This document shows positions 1 through 9,008 of a stretch of 64,000 bases of DNA, piece by piece. The stretch spans positions 62,001 through 126,000 of the forward strand of contig JAJZQH010000005.1 in NCBI GenBank assembly GCA_021810905.1, given 5' to 3'. Within the stretch, counting starts at the first letter, position 1, and each line of letters opens with the position of its first letter. The notes beneath the pieces were generated by a model. That model ran no database searches. It was not told where the DNA came from and saw only the letters and a program-made list of their open reading frames with translations. The DNA comes from a bacterium (lineage in GTDB: Bacteria; UBA10199; 2-02-FULL-44-16; JAAZCA01). Made by a program: the position numbers and the translations under genes.

Positions 1-39
1 GAGCATCGGGCCGCATCTGTCGTTCTAGTTTTGAGCTCG

Positions 40-1218
40 TTATTTGGAATTTGGAGCTTGCTGGATCGGATAGCTCGCGTAAAACGTCGTTCCTGATTCC
101 TCCGTGGATTCGAACCATACTCGCCCGTGCAGGTATCGCTCGCTGATCAGCCTTATGCTGTAGGTGCCAAGGCCGCGCTCCTTTGCCTTTGTGGAGAAGC
201 CGCGCATGAATATGTGATGCCGCACGTCCTCGGTGATGGAGCCACTGTTGTGCACGCGGAATTCTACGGAACCGTCATTCCTTCTGCATCCCAGCGTTAT
301 CACGTCCTGTTTCCCGCTTGCCTCCAGCGCGTTCTTCAGCATGTTTTCAATGACCCTTCGCAGCAGTTTCAGGTCGCTCTTGAACGCGATGTTCTCCGAG
401 GCGGGATCGATTTCTATCGTCTTGTTCGCCCGCGCGCCATAGTCCTCATAGAGCGAGACGCATTCGCGCATGATAGATAACGATTCGACGGGCTCCATCC
501 TCGCGACGAGCTGGTTGTTTTCCGCCCATATGAGGTTTCGCTGCGCCTCTATGTCGCTTATCAGTTTGCGCGTTGCACCGAAGATCCTGGCGCCTATACG
601 ATCCTGCCCCTCTTTTTTTCCCTCCGCGAGCAGAGACGCCAGATTCCATATCACGCTGGAGGTGTTGAGCACGTCGTGAAAAAAGACCTGTTCCAGCGAT
701 TGCATGCGCTTTCGGTCGCTTATATCCTTGATTATGAAGAGGACGAAATGTTCGTTTCCGATCAGAAGCGGCGCAGATGAAATACCCAGTTCCACGCTGC
801 TTCCGTCTTTTTTCGTGATATGGCACTCCCTGACATCGACGTTGCCGTGGAGCCCTGCCTGTATCGCCCTCTGTGCTTCGCACACGGTGCAGGCGCGCGT
901 TGTACCGCAGCCCGTGTCCGTCTCCCACGCGTGAACGCAGTCAAATATTTCGCCCGGACGGCGGCCGAGCACGGATTCCGGTTTTTTAAGTTCGAAATAT
1001 TTGAGAAGCGCTTTGTTCACGAATACGGCCTGCCGATTTACGTCCAGGATCATCACTATGTCGAAGAGCGAATCGAGTATCTCTTTCGTGGGGTGATTAT
1101 AGAATACGTTGTCGTAGAGGAGCTGGCTTCGGCCGCTTATCTCGTCGGCGTTGCTCCTGTCCAATGACGGTTCGTCGCCGTAATAAGATTCGAATTCCGG
1201 TGGGAGTTTATTGTTCAT
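40..1218 (-). CDS. PAS-domain sensor histidine kinase
   Basis: A 392-residue soluble sensor kinase with no membrane segment, so its signal is probably cytoplasmic. Residues about 45-170 form a PAS domain with a cysteine cluster (C94, C104, C110, C113), a spacing seen in a subgroup of PAS sensors and possibly a metal or redox site. The dimerisation/phosphoacceptor motif FFHDVLN places the phospho-histidine at H181. The ATPase domain has the N-box ENMLKNALEA near 291-300 and a glycine-rich ERGLGTYS segment near 347-354; its G1 box is weak (HNSGS). The ATG overlaps the TAA of the upstream epimerase gene (TAATG), so translation is coupled. Likely partners are the two stand-alone receivers in the facing Pel operon; this is inferred from position only. 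Confidence 0.9.
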   Translation of the reverse strand: MNNKLPPEFESYYGDEPSLDRSNADEISGRSQLLYDNVFYNHPTKEILDSLFDIVMILDVNRQAVFVNKALLKYFELKKPESVLGRRPGEIFDCVHAWETDTGCGTTRACTVCEAQRAIQAGLHGNVDVRECHITKKDGSSVELGISSAPLLIGNEHFVLFIIKDISDRKRMQSLEQVFFHDVLNTSSVIWNLASLLAEGKKEGQDRIGARIFGATRKLISDIEAQRNLIWAENNQLVARMEPVESLSIMRECVSLYEDYGARANKTIEIDPASENIAFKSDLKLLRRVIENMLKNALEASGKQDVITLGCRRNDGSVEFRVHNSGSITEDVRHHIFMRGFSTKAKERGLGTYSIRLISERYLHGRVWFESTEESGTTFYASYPIQQAPNSK

Positions 1219-2150
1219 TATCCAAGCGCCTCCACGAGCCGCTTGATGCCCGACGTCAGATCGGTCGCGGGCTCCTCGCCCAGGATATTGCGGGCGAGTT
1301 CCACGTCGGCCACGGATCTTCTGATATCGCCTTCGCGCCAGGGCCTGAACTCAGGCCTCACGTCGCGGCGATACGCCTCTCTCAGGGCATCGATCAGATT
1401 GAGAATGCTCGTCTCCCGGCCCGTGCCGACGTTGATCGCGAGGCCTTTTCCGCAGGCGTCGGAGAGCGCCGCGCGCACGTTCGCGCGCGCGACGTCGCCC
1501 ACGAAGATAAAATCGCGGGTCTGATTGCCGTCGCCGTAGATCACGGGATTTTTCCCCGCGCAGATCGCCTCCGCAAACCTCGAGACGACCCCCGAGTATT
1601 CGGACGACGGGTCCTGTCTCGGACCGAAGACGTTGAAGTAGCGCAGACACACGGTCTCAAGGCCCCAGTACTTCGAGAACATCCTCGCGTGATATTCGTT
1701 GCATACTTTGGAGACCGCATAGGGGCTCTCTGGCCTGGGCAGCATATCCTCCCTGTTGGGCAGGCGGGATTCAGTGCCGTAGACCGCGGCCGAAGAGGCG
1801 AGCACGACGCGCTTTGCGCCGGCCTTCCTGGCCGCCGCGAGCACGTTGTAGGCGCCTCCGATGTTCGCCTCATTCGTCAGGAGCGGCTTGTTGTACGAAT
1901 CGAACGCGGATACGAAAGCCGCCTCGTGAAAGACATAATCCACGCCGTCCATCGCGGCCTCGATTTCGGCTGTTTGTCTTATATCGCCCTTTATGAATCT
2001 GATTTTTTCCCTCAGATGGAGGATGTTCTTTTCGCTGCCGGACGAGAGGTTGTCGAAGATAATGACCTCGCCTAGTCCGGAACGCACAAGCTCTTCCGCG
2101 ATATGCGAGCCGATAAAACCGGCGCCTCCGGTGACAAGGAATTTCAACAT
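1218..2150 (-). CDS. NAD-dependent UDP-hexose 4-epimerase, PelX-like
   Basis: An extended short-chain dehydrogenase/epimerase of 310 residues. The Rossmann motif TGGAGFIGSH lies at the N-terminus and the catalytic YAVSK (YxxxK) near residue 155; RYFNVFGPRQDP and GDGNQTRDFIFVGDVA are typical of UDP-Glc/UDP-GlcNAc 4-epimerases. I chose the ATG at 2150 because GGGAG lies just upstream and the Rossmann strand begins right after it. In Pel systems a C4-epimerase of this type (PelX in some pseudomonads) converts UDP-GlcNAc to UDP-GalNAc, the building block of Pel. Divergent placement beside the pel operon fits that role, but substrate specificity cannot be read here, and UDP-glucose/galactose epimerisation is possible. 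Confidence 0.88.
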   Translation of the reverse strand: MLKFLVTGGAGFIGSHIAEELVRSGLGEVIIFDNLSSGSEKNILHLREKIRFIKGDIRQTAEIEAAMDGVDYVFHEAAFVSAFDSYNKPLLTNEANIGGAYNVLAAARKAGAKRVVLASSAAVYGTESRLPNREDMLPRPESPYAVSKVCNEYHARMFSKYWGLETVCLRYFNVFGPRQDPSSEYSGVVSRFAEAICAGKNPVIYGDGNQTRDFIFVGDVARANVRAALSDACGKGLAINVGTGRETSILNLIDALREAYRRDVRPEFRPWREGDIRRSVADVELARNILGEEPATDLTSGIKRLVEALG

Positions 2151-2234
2151 TGGTGCTCCCCCAAAATAGTCTGCAATATCCTTGAACAGCTCTTTGCATT
2201 GTAATATCAATATTAAAGCCGCAAGGAGGGGGAA
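2151..2234. promoter_or_regulatory. divergent promoter region with TAATAT/ATATTA palindrome
   Basis: This 84-bp gap separates the leftward epimerase-kinase pair from the rightward pel operon and must hold promoters for both. It is AT-rich, and positions 2202-2215 form an inverted repeat (TAATAT-CA-ATATTA), a possible operator. A TTGAAC at 2182 could serve as a -35 element for the rightward operon, but no good -10 stands out. AAGGAGGGGGAA just before 2235 is the ribosome-binding site of the first pel-operon gene. Confidence 0.45.
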
Positions 2235-2603
2235 ATGGCAAATAAAAAGATCCTCGTCGTGGAAGACGAGGTCATGCTCGCCCAGCTGATGAAGGATCGG
2301 CTGGAGTTTGAGTCGTACGAGATAATCACTGCGCAGGACGGCAAGGACGGTCTTCTCAAGGCGATGTCCGAGAAGCCGGCTCTCATCCTCACAGACCTCA
2401 TCATGCCGGAGATGGATGGCAATCAGATGATAAAGATCATCCGTGCGAGCCGCGATCTGGGGGATATCCCGATAATCGCGATCTCCGCGCGCGGCACGAA
2501 CAAGGACATAGAGCAGGCAAAAAAAGACGGCGTGAACGATTATCTGGTCAAGCCGTTCTCCTACACAGAGCTCCTCAGGATCATCAAAACCTATATCAAA
2601 TGA
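2235..2603 (+). CDS. stand-alone CheY-like response regulator receiver
   Basis: A single receiver domain of 122 residues with no output domain. The acidic pocket is VVEDE, the phospho-acceptor Asp lies in LTDLIMPEMDG near residue 55, and the conserved Lys is in LVKPFS near 106. It has a strong AGGAGGGG site. Its stop overlaps the start of the PelA-like hydrolase gene (ATGA), so it is part of the exopolysaccharide operon. As it lacks DNA binding it probably acts by protein contact, perhaps relaying phosphate from the divergently encoded PAS kinase. That pairing is inference. Confidence 0.92.
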   Translation: MANKKILVVEDEVMLAQLMKDRLEFESYEIITAQDGKDGLLKAMSEKPALILTDLIMPEMDGNQMIKIIRASRDLGDIPIIAISARGTNKDIEQAKKDGVNDYLVKPFSYTELLRIIKTYIK

Positions 2604-3442
2604 AGAGAGCTCTCGGGTTTTTGGCGATACTTATGGCTTTGACCCTGGTCGGTCGCGAATGCAGCGCGGAGGGGAAACTGTCTGGAGTGCGATCATGGCT
2701 CTGTTTCTATGGCGCTGCGTTTCCTGCAGGGAATCTTTCGACTTACGATCTGTACGTGTTCCAGTCTACCGCACATCCGGACCTCGGGCCTCTTCACGAG
2801 AAGGGCGCCAAGGCCGTGGGTTACATAAGCGCTGGTGAGCTCAACAAAAACGATCCCAACTTTCAGAAGATCTCCGGCGAGGGCATACTGCTGGAGGAGA
2901 ACAAGGACTGGCCGGGTTCCTTTCGCGCCGATATCTTCAGCGACAAATGGCGCGATTTTGTCATCGGCGAACTTATACCCGCGGTTCTGTCGCAGGGCTT
3001 TGACGGGATATTCATAGACACGATAGACGTGGCGCAATATCTCGAGGAAACAAAGAAGAGTGTGGGCGCGATTCAAAAGGCCGCCCGGCTCATCAGGGAG
3101 ATACGCAATAAATATCCCGCCATTCTCATCGTCCTCAACAACGGGCTCTTTCTCCTGGACGATGTCGGAAGCGTTGTCGATGCACTCGTGGTCGAGGACG
3201 TCTTTACATTATACGACTTCAGGAATAAGCGATACCAGCTTGCAACACCTCAGTGGACGAGGGAGAGGGTTGCCGCGCTCAAAAAGTTTCAGGACAAATT
3301 CCATAAACCCGTCCTCTCGCTGGATTACCTGAAGCCCTCTGACAGAAAGAACATCGAGGCGGTCGCCGCGGCCGCAAAGGCCCAGAATTTCATCCCATAC
3401 ATATCAGACATAGGACTCCAAAAGATCTTCTTCCATCCATAG
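2600..3442 (+). CDS. pelA: PelA-like glycoside hydrolase (GH114/GH166-type TIM barrel)
   Basis: An exported protein of 280 residues: a signal peptide (about 1-23, ending CSAEG) and a TIM barrel of the endo-alpha-1,4-polygalactosaminidase class, matching the N-terminal hydrolase half of PelA. Family landmarks are GYISAGE near 74-80, GFDGIFIDTID near 133-143 with candidate catalytic D140, and VVEDVF with candidate catalytic E199. In Pseudomonas aeruginosa, PelA is one long periplasmic protein carrying hydrolase and deacetylase domains; here the hydrolase is a separate chain with the deacetylase encoded next. It would trim Pel in the periplasm. The start overlaps the preceding receiver gene by four bases. 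Confidence 0.82.
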   Translation: MKRALGFLAILMALTLVGRECSAEGKLSGVRSWLCFYGAAFPAGNLSTYDLYVFQSTAHPDLGPLHEKGAKAVGYISAGELNKNDPNFQKISGEGILLEENKDWPGSFRADIFSDKWRDFVIGELIPAVLSQGFDGIFIDTIDVAQYLEETKKSVGAIQKAARLIREIRNKYPAILIVLNNGLFLLDDVGSVVDALVVEDVFTLYDFRNKRYQLATPQWTRERVAALKKFQDKFHKPVLSLDYLKPSDRKNIEAVAAAAKAQNFIPYISDIGLQKIFFHP

Positions 3443-3500
3443 GCCCTGGCGCATCTAGATAAATTGCCACTCTTTCTAAATGATGGTAAATTGCAGTGTG

Positions 3501-5624
3501 ATGAAATCTATAAACTTTCTCCTTACGGCGCTCTTTTTCTCGCTTATATGTTGCGCCGCCTCTGCTGAGCCGGTGCACCGCCATATCCTGGCTGTTATCG
3601 ACGGCAGCGAGGAGAGGGTCGGCGCCGTAATTCAGGGCGACGCTATTCCAGGGACAGAGGCCTATGTCGCCGGCGCTGGCGGCGCCTCAGCGCAGGGCGT
3701 CAACATCATCGAGCAGTATGCAGAGACCCCTCTCAATCATCTGGGTTATATCGTCGATTATGTCGACGTGACCAAACGCCTGCCTGATGACGCGGAGATG
3801 CAGAAGTATGACGCGATATTCAGCTGGTTTCAGGACAACAAGCTCAAGGGAGCTGCTGATTACGGGCGATGGATTACGAAGCAGCTGGAAAAGGGAAAGA
3901 AGCTCATAGTCTTCGACGAGTTCGGCTTCGATCTGGATGATAAGGAAAATCCGACGCCCGAAAAAGAGATGGGCGATTTTTATAAGGCGTTTTCAGTCTC
4001 GTATAATCCCGGAGACACGACCGACAGCCCGCTGCTCATAGAGGTGGCGCAGAACGATCCGCAGATGACGGAATTCGAGCGGAACCTCAAGGGAGGGCTC
4101 ATAAATTTTATAGGCGTCGCAGTCCAGGACAAGGGCGCCAGAGTTTTTCTGAAGCTCAGGCGCAAGGACACCGGCGCTACGAGCGACGCGGTATTCATCC
4201 ATTCGAAGGGGGCATACGTGCTTCCCGGGTATGTTATTTACGTCAATCCCGGCGATCAGCAGACGCGCTGGCGGATCAATCCCTTCAAGTTCTTCGCCGA
4301 GGCTCTCAAATCAGATTTTCCAAAACCCGACATAACGACTCTGAACGGCATGCGCATCTTCTTCAGTCATATAGACGGCGACGGCGTGGAGAGCCGAAGC
4401 CTGCTTGAGACGGGAAAAATATGCGGAGAAGTCGCGTACGAGAGGATTCTCAAGAAATACAAATTACCCGTCTCAGCGTCGCTGATCGTCGGCTCCATCA
4501 TCGGCAGCAGAGGCGACGAGAGAGAGCGGCTCGTCGAGACGATCAAGCGGATATTTGCCCTTCCGAACGTCGAACCCGCGAGCCACGGCTGGGCACATCC
4601 GCTCGTATGGTCCGGCAAGAAACGCAAGATGGCGTTCAGGCTCCCGGGTTATACCTATTCGCCCGAGAACGAGATCGGCAACTCGATAAAATACATAAAT
4701 GACAATCTCACGCCCGCCGGCAAGAAGACGAATCTCTTTTTCTGGACCGGCGACTGCATGCCGGATTACGAGGCGCTCAAGTACGTGTACGACTATAACA
4801 TCATGGCCATCAACGGCGGAGATGCGCGCTTCGACAACGGCTATCCCAGCTATGCCTACGTCTCGTCCCTCTTCCGCCACGTGGGCGAACTTCTGCAGGA
4901 TCATTCCTCCAACGCGAACGAGATCATATACACCAATATCTGGACCGGCCCGTTTTACGGCTATCGCTACGTCACCGAGACCTTCGAACGCACCGAATCG
5001 CCCATGCGGGTCAGGGCGATCGGCGTGTACTACCATTATTTCAGCCTGGAGCGCGAGTCGTCGGCCCAGGCGCTGGAGCAGGTGTACGATTGGGCGCTCG
5101 CCCATGAGATCGCGCCCGTATTCGCCTCCGAATATCTGAAGAATTTGAACGGATTCCTCTCCGCAAAGATCGAACGCCTCTCCGACGGAAAGTGGATCGT
5201 GAGCGACACCGGCAGTTTGAGGACCGTCCGCTTCGATAATTACAAGGGTTTCGTGGATATCGAGAGGTCAAAGGGAGTGCTGGGATTCCTGCCATACCAG
5301 GGATCTCTCTACGTGCATCTCGACAACGGCGAGAGGTCCGAGATCGTGCTGACAGGCGCGCGGCCTTCGCTGGCGTATCTGGCGAAGGCCGACGGGATGG
5401 TGAAAAACTGGAAGGCAGGCGCCGGCGCCGTGGATTTTGAACTCCATGCAATAGGGAGAGTTCAGTTCGTGATCGGCGGTCTTGCGGCCTCCCGCAATTA
5501 CACGGTGACTGTGCAGGGCACAAGCGCTGAGATCAAATCGGACGCGGCCGGCAACCTGAACTTTTCGCGGGAGCTGGACGATAATCGTTTCGAGTGGATC
5601 GCAATCGCGATCAAAGAGGGCTGA
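3501..5624 (+). CDS. pelA: PelA-like polysaccharide deacetylase, exported
   Basis: About 707 residues. I chose the ATG at 3501 because the signal peptide begins there (MKSINFLLTALFF, ending CCAASAE); an in-frame ATG at 3480 would add seven residues. The N-terminal third resembles a Rossmann/reductase-like domain as in PelA, followed by a carbohydrate-esterase-4-like barrel: HIDGDG near 290-295 supplies the catalytic/metal aspartates, SHGWAHP carries the metal-binding HxxxH near 362-366, and WTGDCMPDY follows. The C-terminal 170 residues look like a beta-sandwich. The predicted role is partial deacetylation of Pel in the periplasm. It corresponds to the C-terminal half of PelA, so PelA is split over two genes. 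The next gene overlaps its stop (TGATG). Confidence 0.85.
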   Translation: MKSINFLLTALFFSLICCAASAEPVHRHILAVIDGSEERVGAVIQGDAIPGTEAYVAGAGGASAQGVNIIEQYAETPLNHLGYIVDYVDVTKRLPDDAEMQKYDAIFSWFQDNKLKGAADYGRWITKQLEKGKKLIVFDEFGFDLDDKENPTPEKEMGDFYKAFSVSYNPGDTTDSPLLIEVAQNDPQMTEFERNLKGGLINFIGVAVQDKGARVFLKLRRKDTGATSDAVFIHSKGAYVLPGYVIYVNPGDQQTRWRINPFKFFAEALKSDFPKPDITTLNGMRIFFSHIDGDGVESRSLLETGKICGEVAYERILKKYKLPVSASLIVGSIIGSRGDERERLVETIKRIFALPNVEPASHGWAHPLVWSGKKRKMAFRLPGYTYSPENEIGNSIKYINDNLTPAGKKTNLFFWTGDCMPDYEALKYVYDYNIMAINGGDARFDNGYPSYAYVSSLFRHVGELLQDHSSNANEIIYTNIWTGPFYGYRYVTETFERTESPMRVRAIGVYYHYFSLERESSAQALEQVYDWALAHEIAPVFASEYLKNLNGFLSAKIERLSDGKWIVSDTGSLRTVRFDNYKGFVDIERSKGVLGFLPYQGSLYVHLDNGERSEIVLTGARPSLAYLAKADGMVKNWKAGAGAVDFELHAIGRVQFVIGGLAASRNYTVTVQGTSAEIKSDAAGNLNFSRELDDNRFEWIAIAIKEG

Positions 5625-6901
5625 TGGGCACCAGGTTGTGGCACATAGCCGTCTTCGTCGCGATCCTGCTCGCCGTGGCGGCGATCGTGCATCCCACGAA
5701 TTTTCGTCAGGCATGGATGTACCTGAGCAGCGGAAAGTTGCACGACGCCGTTGTCAAGCTGAACAAGATTTATAAGAAAAACCCCGACGATTACCGAACG
5801 ATAAAGATGCTGGCCACGGCGCTTGAAGAAGAGGGCAATGTCGATCAGGCCGAGCGCTTGTACGCGGAGCTCATCAAGATCAAACCCCGCGACGATAATT
5901 TCAAGGAAGTCGTCCGCTTCTATATCTGGACCCTGCAGCCCGGAAAAGCGCAACAGGCCTGTCGCGAGTGGCTGGATTTCAGGCTCAAGAACGGGATTTC
6001 GCTCGACGATGAGGACGGAAAACAGATGCTCTCGGATCTCTATGCCTACGACCTGCTCTATGAGGATTATAAGGAAGGCATCAAGGTGTTGTATCTGCTG
6101 AGGGACGTCGAACCGAAAGAGGCGGGTTGGATCAACGACGATCTGATTTCGCTCTATGAGATGAGCGGAGATTTTGACTCGACGGTCTCATTCCTGGAAA
6201 ACATTCTAAAGCAGGACCCGAAGAACATCTACGCGCTTGAAAAATTCCTGCAGCTCGCGAAGACGAGTGGAAAGATCGATATTGCAAAGGGCTATCTTGA
6301 GAAAGATATCCGGGAGAATCCTTCGGACGCAAAGGTATGGAATCGTCTTATAGATTTTGATGCGCGCACGGGGGATCTCAATGCGGCGAATGGCTGGTAC
6401 GTGAAATGGCTCGATCTGGCGCCGAACGATTGGGCCAGGAAGAAGCGCTATATAAACTGGCTGATGGCCACCGATCAGCAGAAGACCGCCATTGCATATC
6501 TCGAAGGGCTTGATGCATCGCGCCTTTCGGATCCGTGGTTCATGAAGACGCTTATCGATCTCTACGAGTGGAACAACGACAAGAAAAAACTCGCGCCCAT
6601 CTACGAGGCGCGCTTCGAACGAAATCCCGGCGATCGCGCCAACGCGGAAAAGCTCATATGGCTGCTGAACGATCTCAAAGAGTACGCCCGGGAAGAGAGG
6701 GTGCTCAAGAGGCTCGTCGAGTTCTCGCCCGGGAACAGGGAATATGAGACGATGCTCATGAATTTTTATGAGGGAAGAAACGATTCCGCTGCGGCGCTTC
6801 CGCTGCTCAAGAAACTCGCGACCTCGACGAATGACCCCGCGCTACTCAAGCGCCTGGGTGAATATTATATGTGGAACGCGGGAAAGAAGCCTGCCCAATG
6901 A
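5624..6901 (+). CDS. pelB: membrane-anchored TPR protein, PelB N-terminal-like
   Basis: A 425-residue protein with one N-terminal membrane segment (WHIAVFVAILLAVAAIV, about 5-22) followed by tandem tetratricopeptide repeats to the C-terminus, such as AVVKLNKIYKKNPDDYRTIK and QAERLYAELIKIKPRD. The start at 5624 overlaps the previous stop (TGATG) with AAAGAGGG upstream. In P. aeruginosa, PelB is one very long chain: an N-terminal membrane anchor, about 19 TPRs and a C-terminal barrel. Here the anchor and most TPRs are this gene, and the barrel comes with the next. The TPR scaffold would hold the PelA-like enzymes near the export pore. Confidence 0.78.
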   Translation: MGTRLWHIAVFVAILLAVAAIVHPTNFRQAWMYLSSGKLHDAVVKLNKIYKKNPDDYRTIKMLATALEEEGNVDQAERLYAELIKIKPRDDNFKEVVRFYIWTLQPGKAQQACREWLDFRLKNGISLDDEDGKQMLSDLYAYDLLYEDYKEGIKVLYLLRDVEPKEAGWINDDLISLYEMSGDFDSTVSFLENILKQDPKNIYALEKFLQLAKTSGKIDIAKGYLEKDIRENPSDAKVWNRLIDFDARTGDLNAANGWYVKWLDLAPNDWARKKRYINWLMATDQQKTAIAYLEGLDASRLSDPWFMKTLIDLYEWNNDKKKLAPIYEARFERNPGDRANAEKLIWLLNDLKEYAREERVLKRLVEFSPGNREYETMLMNFYEGRNDSAAALPLLKKLATSTNDPALLKRLGEYYMWNAGKKPAQ

Positions 6902-8613
6902 GACTTATAGCGTCACTTGCGATCGTCGTGCTCATCATCCTGTCGGCCTGCACCGCGCGGGCCGCGCAGACGAACGACTATATCGACAAGGCCAGGCAGA
7001 TCTTCGAGGAGCTGCTGGAGCGCACGCCGGACGATCCCGACGTCTATAAATACCTGGGCGACATCTACGCCGCTGAAGGCGATTCAAAAAAATCCGCGGA
7101 ATTTTTTGAGAAATATTCGCAGATGAGGCCTCAGGATTATTACGGCTGGTACAAGCAGGGCGAAATTGCATGGGCACGCGGCGACAGGAAAAAGGCGAAA
7201 CGTTTTTTTGAAAAAGCGCTTGATTTGCAGGGAGAGCAAAAAGGCGATCTGCAGGTCCAGATCGCCAGGGCCCGCATGATGGCGCTCATTGGCGACAGGT
7301 CCGGATCAGATGAGCTCTTCGAGCAGCTGCTCAAGCAGAACGCTGCGAGCCCTGACGTCGCAGGCACCTGGGTCGATACGCTCATCGATACCGACCGCAT
7401 GAAAGAGGCGCGTCTGGAGGCGGATCGTTACGCGAAGGAGTTTCCCGACGACTATTCGCTGCAGCGGAGCAGGGTGAGGACCTTCATCCTCTCGCGGGAA
7501 TACGGGGAGGCCTCGTCAGCTCTCGAACCGCTCATGGAAAAATATCCGGACGACGCGGGCCTTGCGGCCGATCGCGCCGAACTCCTCTACGGTCAGGGCG
7601 ACTGGTACGAAGCGAGACCGCTATATGAAAAACTGGCGGAGGGCAGCCCTGAAAACCTGGATTTCAAAAGTACCCTCGACGACATATTCATGGAGCACAA
7701 CCCGCGCCTCATGGGCGGTATGGATTTTCTGCTCAACGGTGAAGACAGGAGGTACGGGCCGTTTTTTACCTATGTCCACCCGATCGATTCGCAGTGGGCC
7801 TTTGAACTCGGCTATAAGCTGGACTACAACTCGTCAAACGTGGTCGGTTATAACCCCGACTATTGGACCGTGACAAACACGGCGCCGTTGCTAGCATACT
7901 ACAAACCCTACAGGACCGTGGAGCTCTCCGTCGGCTGCGTCAACAACATGAACGGCACGACTTATCAGCCGGCGCCCGTCTTCTCTACCGACTGGAACGA
8001 TCCGATCGTCGGACACATGAGGCTCGATTTCATCTACAACGATCTCTTCGACGATCCGGTTGCAGGCCTCTACTTCGACGGCAAGCAGGATACGGTGGGG
8101 TTCACCTATGACAAGACCTTTATCGACAGGATCATATTTTCCACGGGATATTCGAGCGTGTGGTATCGCGTGAACGGCGCCAAGGCCGGTCTGGGGCTTG
8201 GTGACGAATTCGGAAGAAACGATATAACGGATACGACGCTGCAGTTCATTATTCTACGCCGCCCTCAGATCACGCTCGGATATGAGTTCTACTACTCGAA
8301 GCTGCACGTGGTGAACGACTATCTGAATATTATACCCTTGATACCCGAGTCCGAACAAAATAATATCCTCTACGGCTTTTCGTACGAATGGAATAAGTGG
8401 CTCAAGACGGATTTCGGGGGCTTCGTAGGAAACGATTCAAAGAGAGATCTGAGCATTTCCGATCTTGCGCTCTACGGCTTTCACATCTCGAACCGGGTCA
8501 AGGTTTCAAAACGGCTGGAGCTGATAGGACACTACGAGTATTCCAGTGAGAACGTAGCCAATACGCTCGGCAGGTATCAGTTCTTCGGCGTGGATTTTCT
8601 CTACCGTTTTTGA
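6898..8613 (+). CDS. pelB: TPR plus outer-membrane beta-barrel exporter, PelB C-terminal-like
   Basis: A 571-residue exported protein. The signal sequence MRLIASLAIVVLIILSAC...ARAA could be cleaved at ARA-AQ or processed as a lipoprotein (LSAC). Residues about 25-265 are TPRs (KYLGDIYAAEGDSKKSAEFF and similar). The C-terminal half is rich in alternating aromatic strands and ends in Phe (VDFLYRF), typical of an outer-membrane barrel. This matches the export-pore end of PelB, here as its own chain. The ATG overlaps the preceding stop (ATGA), so both halves are made together. A consensus SD leads into the following receiver gene. Confidence 0.82.
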   Translation: MRLIASLAIVVLIILSACTARAAQTNDYIDKARQIFEELLERTPDDPDVYKYLGDIYAAEGDSKKSAEFFEKYSQMRPQDYYGWYKQGEIAWARGDRKKAKRFFEKALDLQGEQKGDLQVQIARARMMALIGDRSGSDELFEQLLKQNAASPDVAGTWVDTLIDTDRMKEARLEADRYAKEFPDDYSLQRSRVRTFILSREYGEASSALEPLMEKYPDDAGLAADRAELLYGQGDWYEARPLYEKLAEGSPENLDFKSTLDDIFMEHNPRLMGGMDFLLNGEDRRYGPFFTYVHPIDSQWAFELGYKLDYNSSNVVGYNPDYWTVTNTAPLLAYYKPYRTVELSVGCVNNMNGTTYQPAPVFSTDWNDPIVGHMRLDFIYNDLFDDPVAGLYFDGKQDTVGFTYDKTFIDRIIFSTGYSSVWYRVNGAKAGLGLGDEFGRNDITDTTLQFIILRRPQITLGYEFYYSKLHVVNDYLNIIPLIPESEQNNILYGFSYEWNKWLKTDFGGFVGNDSKRDLSISDLALYGFHISNRVKVSKRLELIGHYEYSSENVANTLGRYQFFGVDFLYRF

Positions 8614-8628
8614 CGTAAGGAGGCGTGT

Positions 8629-9006
8629 GTGAAGGAAGTGACGAAGAAGGTGCTGCTGGTTGAGGACGAACCGGATATCACTTACGTTGTCGAGTTCATA
8701 CTGTCGACGGCCGGTTTCGAAATCCGCAAGGTGAATGATTCGACCATGGCGATTTCGGAGATGCTGGCGGACGGCTACGGCCTCGTCGTGCTCGATCTCA
8801 TGATGCCCGGCATGAGCGGCTTTGAGGTCCTGACCGCGCTCCGGCAGGAGGAGAAGCTCAAGGAACTTCCCGTATTGATACTCAGCAGCCGTCAGCTGAA
8901 TCACGAAGAGACCGCGTTTCTCGCGTCGAAGAAGGCGGACGTGATGGCCAAACCCTTCGAACCTCACCGGCTTATCGAAAAGGTGAGAGAGATGGTGGCG
9001 GACTGA
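8629..9006 (+). CDS. second stand-alone CheY-like receiver in the Pel operon
   Basis: A 125-residue receiver without an output domain, starting at GTG behind TAAGGAGG. VEDEPD forms the acidic pocket, VLDLMMPGMSG carries the acceptor Asp near residue 56, and MAKPFEP has the conserved Lys. Unlike most receivers it has Ser-Ser-Arg after the beta-4 strand (ILSSRQL). It sits between the export barrel and pelD and is probably part of the same transcript. It could receive phosphate from the kinase at the left end of the locus or from elsewhere. No partner can be fixed from sequence. Confidence 0.92.
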   Translation: MKEVTKKVLLVEDEPDITYVVEFILSTAGFEIRKVNDSTMAISEMLADGYGLVVLDLMMPGMSGFEVLTALRQEEKLKELPVLILSSRQLNHEETAFLASKKADVMAKPFEPHRLIEKVREMVAD

Positions 9007-9008
9007 AT

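Noticed and set aside
4473-5105. 210-residue antisense frame in the deacetylase gene
   Set aside because: No SD, no homology, and the sense strand carries the deacetylase metal motifs.
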